Positions 20,506 to 22,500 of a stretch of 22,500 bases of DNA are shown piece after piece. The DNA lies in assembly GCF_008831285.2 (NCBI RefSeq), contig NC_045140.1, positions 30,403,096 through 30,425,595 on the forward strand, in the 5' to 3' direction. The position numbers were made by a program, and so were the translations under genes. Source of the stretch: Nymphaea colorata. Its lineage: Eukaryota > Streptophyta > Magnoliopsida > Nymphaeales > Nymphaeaceae. The first letter of the stretch is position 1. Each line of letters starts with the position of its first letter. Under the pieces are notes generated by a model, which had not been told where the DNA came from, did no database searches, and saw only the letters and a list, made by a program, of their open reading frames with translations.

Positions 20506-21933
20506 GTTGGCTAATGTGGTGACTAGGCTGAGGGAGGAACAAGTGGCAACTGGATGAGGCTGCTTCCCTACGAAGTTGGGGAATATCCTAACTTATCTAG
20601 CTGGGATTCCTATTCTAGAAAAACACTTTATGAGGTGGCGAATTAGTGCTCCACCAAATGTGCGTCACTTCCTACTCAAATCCTAGGATCTCTCTAAGTG
20701 TCCCGATGCTTGCCACATGGACTAAGCGTAGGGTGGAGATGGCGAATGGCCCAAGCTGGAGATCCACTTACCTCTTTTGTAGGAACGAGGCTGATTCACC
20801 AAATGCACCGGCGGCTAGGTGGCGTCACCTAGGAGCTCCTCCACGCCACACGCGGTTTCTCCCCAAATGTGACCGAGATCCTTGGAGAGGTTCTAGTGCA
20901 GATCGAGCCTGATGGAGATCGGCCTGAGATTACCCCCAAATGCTCACCGGATATTCCAGAAACTGGCCGGAATGTTAGCAGCAGTGGCCGGGAATTACAG
21001 ATTCCGGCGAGACACTAATTTGAACCGAATTGCCTCTAGCTTGCCACATTCATGATTCTTTCTTTTGGGCGATTCTTATTTTCTTTTTCTTTTTCAATTC
21101 TCACCTCTTTTCTTTCTTTCTTTTTCTGTTTTTCTTTCTGTTTTTCACTTTTTCACACAGCAAGCTAACAGGCGCAAGAACATAACTAACACATGAAATG
21201 ATACTTGAAAACCGAAGGAAAAGACCCTCGAAATTGCGAGATCCTTGCTATCGGCTAAGAGTCTCCCTTGTGACTCGTAAGAACCGATTTAGGGAGAGCT
21301 TCTTCCTAAGTGAACCAGTGATCCTCTTGGCTGAAACCGTGAAGATCAATAGTCCCTTAATGGCAGAATCTCAACTCAAATCGACACAACGGCGTTACAC
21401 AATTTCAGCTCTTAAACGAATGCACTAACCTCTCAAATCGGAAGCCTTTGGTCGTCTGCCCTCACCTTCTAGTTGCCTAAAAGATGACGAGCCTTCCCGG
21501 GAACGAGTAGCCTCAAGCCTTCACGGTGGGGAGTGTTGGCTGCACTAGTTCGTTGCTGATCTCTTGGGGTAAGCCGTGGTCTTGTGGAGAGCTCTTCACG
21601 CCGGAGCAAGAGGAGTCTTCAAGCCGTCGATTCCTTGGGCGAGTGGATGAGAAGAGAAAAGAGATTTAGGCATAGAAAGAAGAAATACCCGCTGGATTGA
21701 AGATCTTCTTCAGAAATCTCGCCATGGTTGCCGACATTCCCGAATGTGTTCAAGAGAAGAGAGATGACAAGAGGCGCGGGTAGAAGAATTGCGCAAAGGG
21801 AGAAGAGAGATCAATCCGTGAGGAGAGAGAGAGACACTTGACAATGAATTTTCCTTCTTCTAAATTACCTCCAAATTTTCTACTTCCATAATAATTGTCT
21901 AAAAAACGCATACCAAAACAAAGGAGTACAATG

Positions 21934-21941
21934 TATTTATA
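21934..21941 (-). promoter_or_regulatory. TATA box, element B 5' LTR
   Basis: Same TATAAATA in the LTR that would drive element B RNA. A CT-rich stretch (about 21840-21780, element sense) follows, like the pyrimidine patch of plant promoters. Confidence 0.78.
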
Positions 21942-22494
21942 GCTCTCAATCAAAAGTGGATCTAAACATGTGATCCAAACCTCAAAAACGAAATCCAAAA
22001 CGGAATTGAATGCCAAAGCAATTGCGCACGCTAAAACAAAGAAACGCAAGCAAGAAATCAAACTCAAGACTTAGTGTCTCGACCCTAACTCGTTCTCCCC
22101 TTAGCCCGCACGTTGTGGGCCTTGGTTCAGATCAGAATTCGCCTAGGTTCGCCCTAGGCTGACTCTAAGTGACTGGGTTTAGCGAAGACCTAGGCTGGAC
22201 TAGACCGGACTTGGACTCAACCCACCTCCTTGGTATTCAAGAACCTTTGCTTAGAGTCGTTGCCTCTCCTCCCGCTCCTCCCTCGGCTACAATTCTAAGC
22301 TAAATTCCATTTGCATGCAAGGATTGCACCAGCTGCTCTACGCCTCCCACTCCTCCCTCTTGACCCATTTTGGGGGTCAACACGGTCATGAAGGGCCTGA
22401 TTCCACATGAAGGGCAGCCTTGTTTCGCCCGCTATGGCTCCTCTTAACCTCATTAGTGGCTGCTCTCGGCCAAGTCGAAGGTTGACCCGTATCA

Positions 22495-22499
22495 GTTAA
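22495..22499. repeat. Target-site duplication of element B, right (GTTAA)
   Basis: Matches 12194-12198 exactly. The next base C continues the match to the repeat unit at about 453-458, confirming the pre-insertion site. Confidence 0.95.
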
Positions 22500-22500
22500 C

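Larger units (their letters stand above)
19013..22494 (-). repeat. Element B 5' LTR (right copy)
   Basis: 3482 bp, near-identical to 12199-15680. It is the transcribed LTR in element sense, with its TATA box at 21934-21941, leaving about 2.9 kb of R-U5 leader before the primer-binding site. CT-rich tract at about 21055-21154. Confidence 0.96.

Overview
The window looks like repeat-rich nuclear DNA of a plant. It is almost entirely two related, long LTR retrotransposons of the Ty3/Gypsy (Metaviridae) superfamily, both with coding sense on the minus strand and lying side by side. I recognise no host gene, tRNA, rRNA or CRISPR array. Evidence for a plant: both primer-binding sites match the 3' end of plant initiator tRNA-Met, pol is chromovirus-type with a chromodomain, and the LTRs are very long (3.2-3.5 kb) with plant-type TATA boxes followed by pyrimidine-rich patches. 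The species cannot be named.

Layout. 1-701: diverged tandem repeat of about 200 bp per unit, no gene. 702-11998: element A (11.3 kb), an autonomous-type chromovirus. It has LTRs at 702-3872 and 8833-11998 and a gag-protease-RT-RNase H-integrase-chromodomain region between them, broken by about ten small frameshifts. 11999-12198: a second, roughly 98% identical copy of one flanking repeat unit (about 257-456). 12199-22494: element B (10.3 kb), complete, with two 3482-bp LTRs (12199-15680 and 19013-22494) that differ at only about 20 sites by eye, and a perfect 5-bp target duplication GTTAA on both sides. B has no gag, protease, RT or integrase.

The unusual part is inside B. Its 3.3-kb internal region encodes an intact 650-codon ORF (18181-16229, minus) whose N-terminus resembles a forkhead-associated (FHA) domain. 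The FHA residues that normally contact phosphothreonine appear to be replaced. After a single TAG the same frame stays open for 218 more codons (to 15572), through the polypurine tract and into the LTR. The last part of that extension is homologous to the tail of element A's pol ORF, which also runs through its polypurine tract into its LTR. B therefore looks like a derivative of an A-like chromovirus in which gag-pol was replaced by an FHA-like gene that kept the pol tail.

How the parts would work together (inference): A and B share LTR ends, primer-binding site, polypurine tract with an adjoining hairpin, promoter layout and conserved leader hairpins. B RNA could therefore be packaged, copied and integrated by proteins from intact A-like relatives. 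The A copy here is too damaged to supply them. What the FHA-like protein does for B is unknown.
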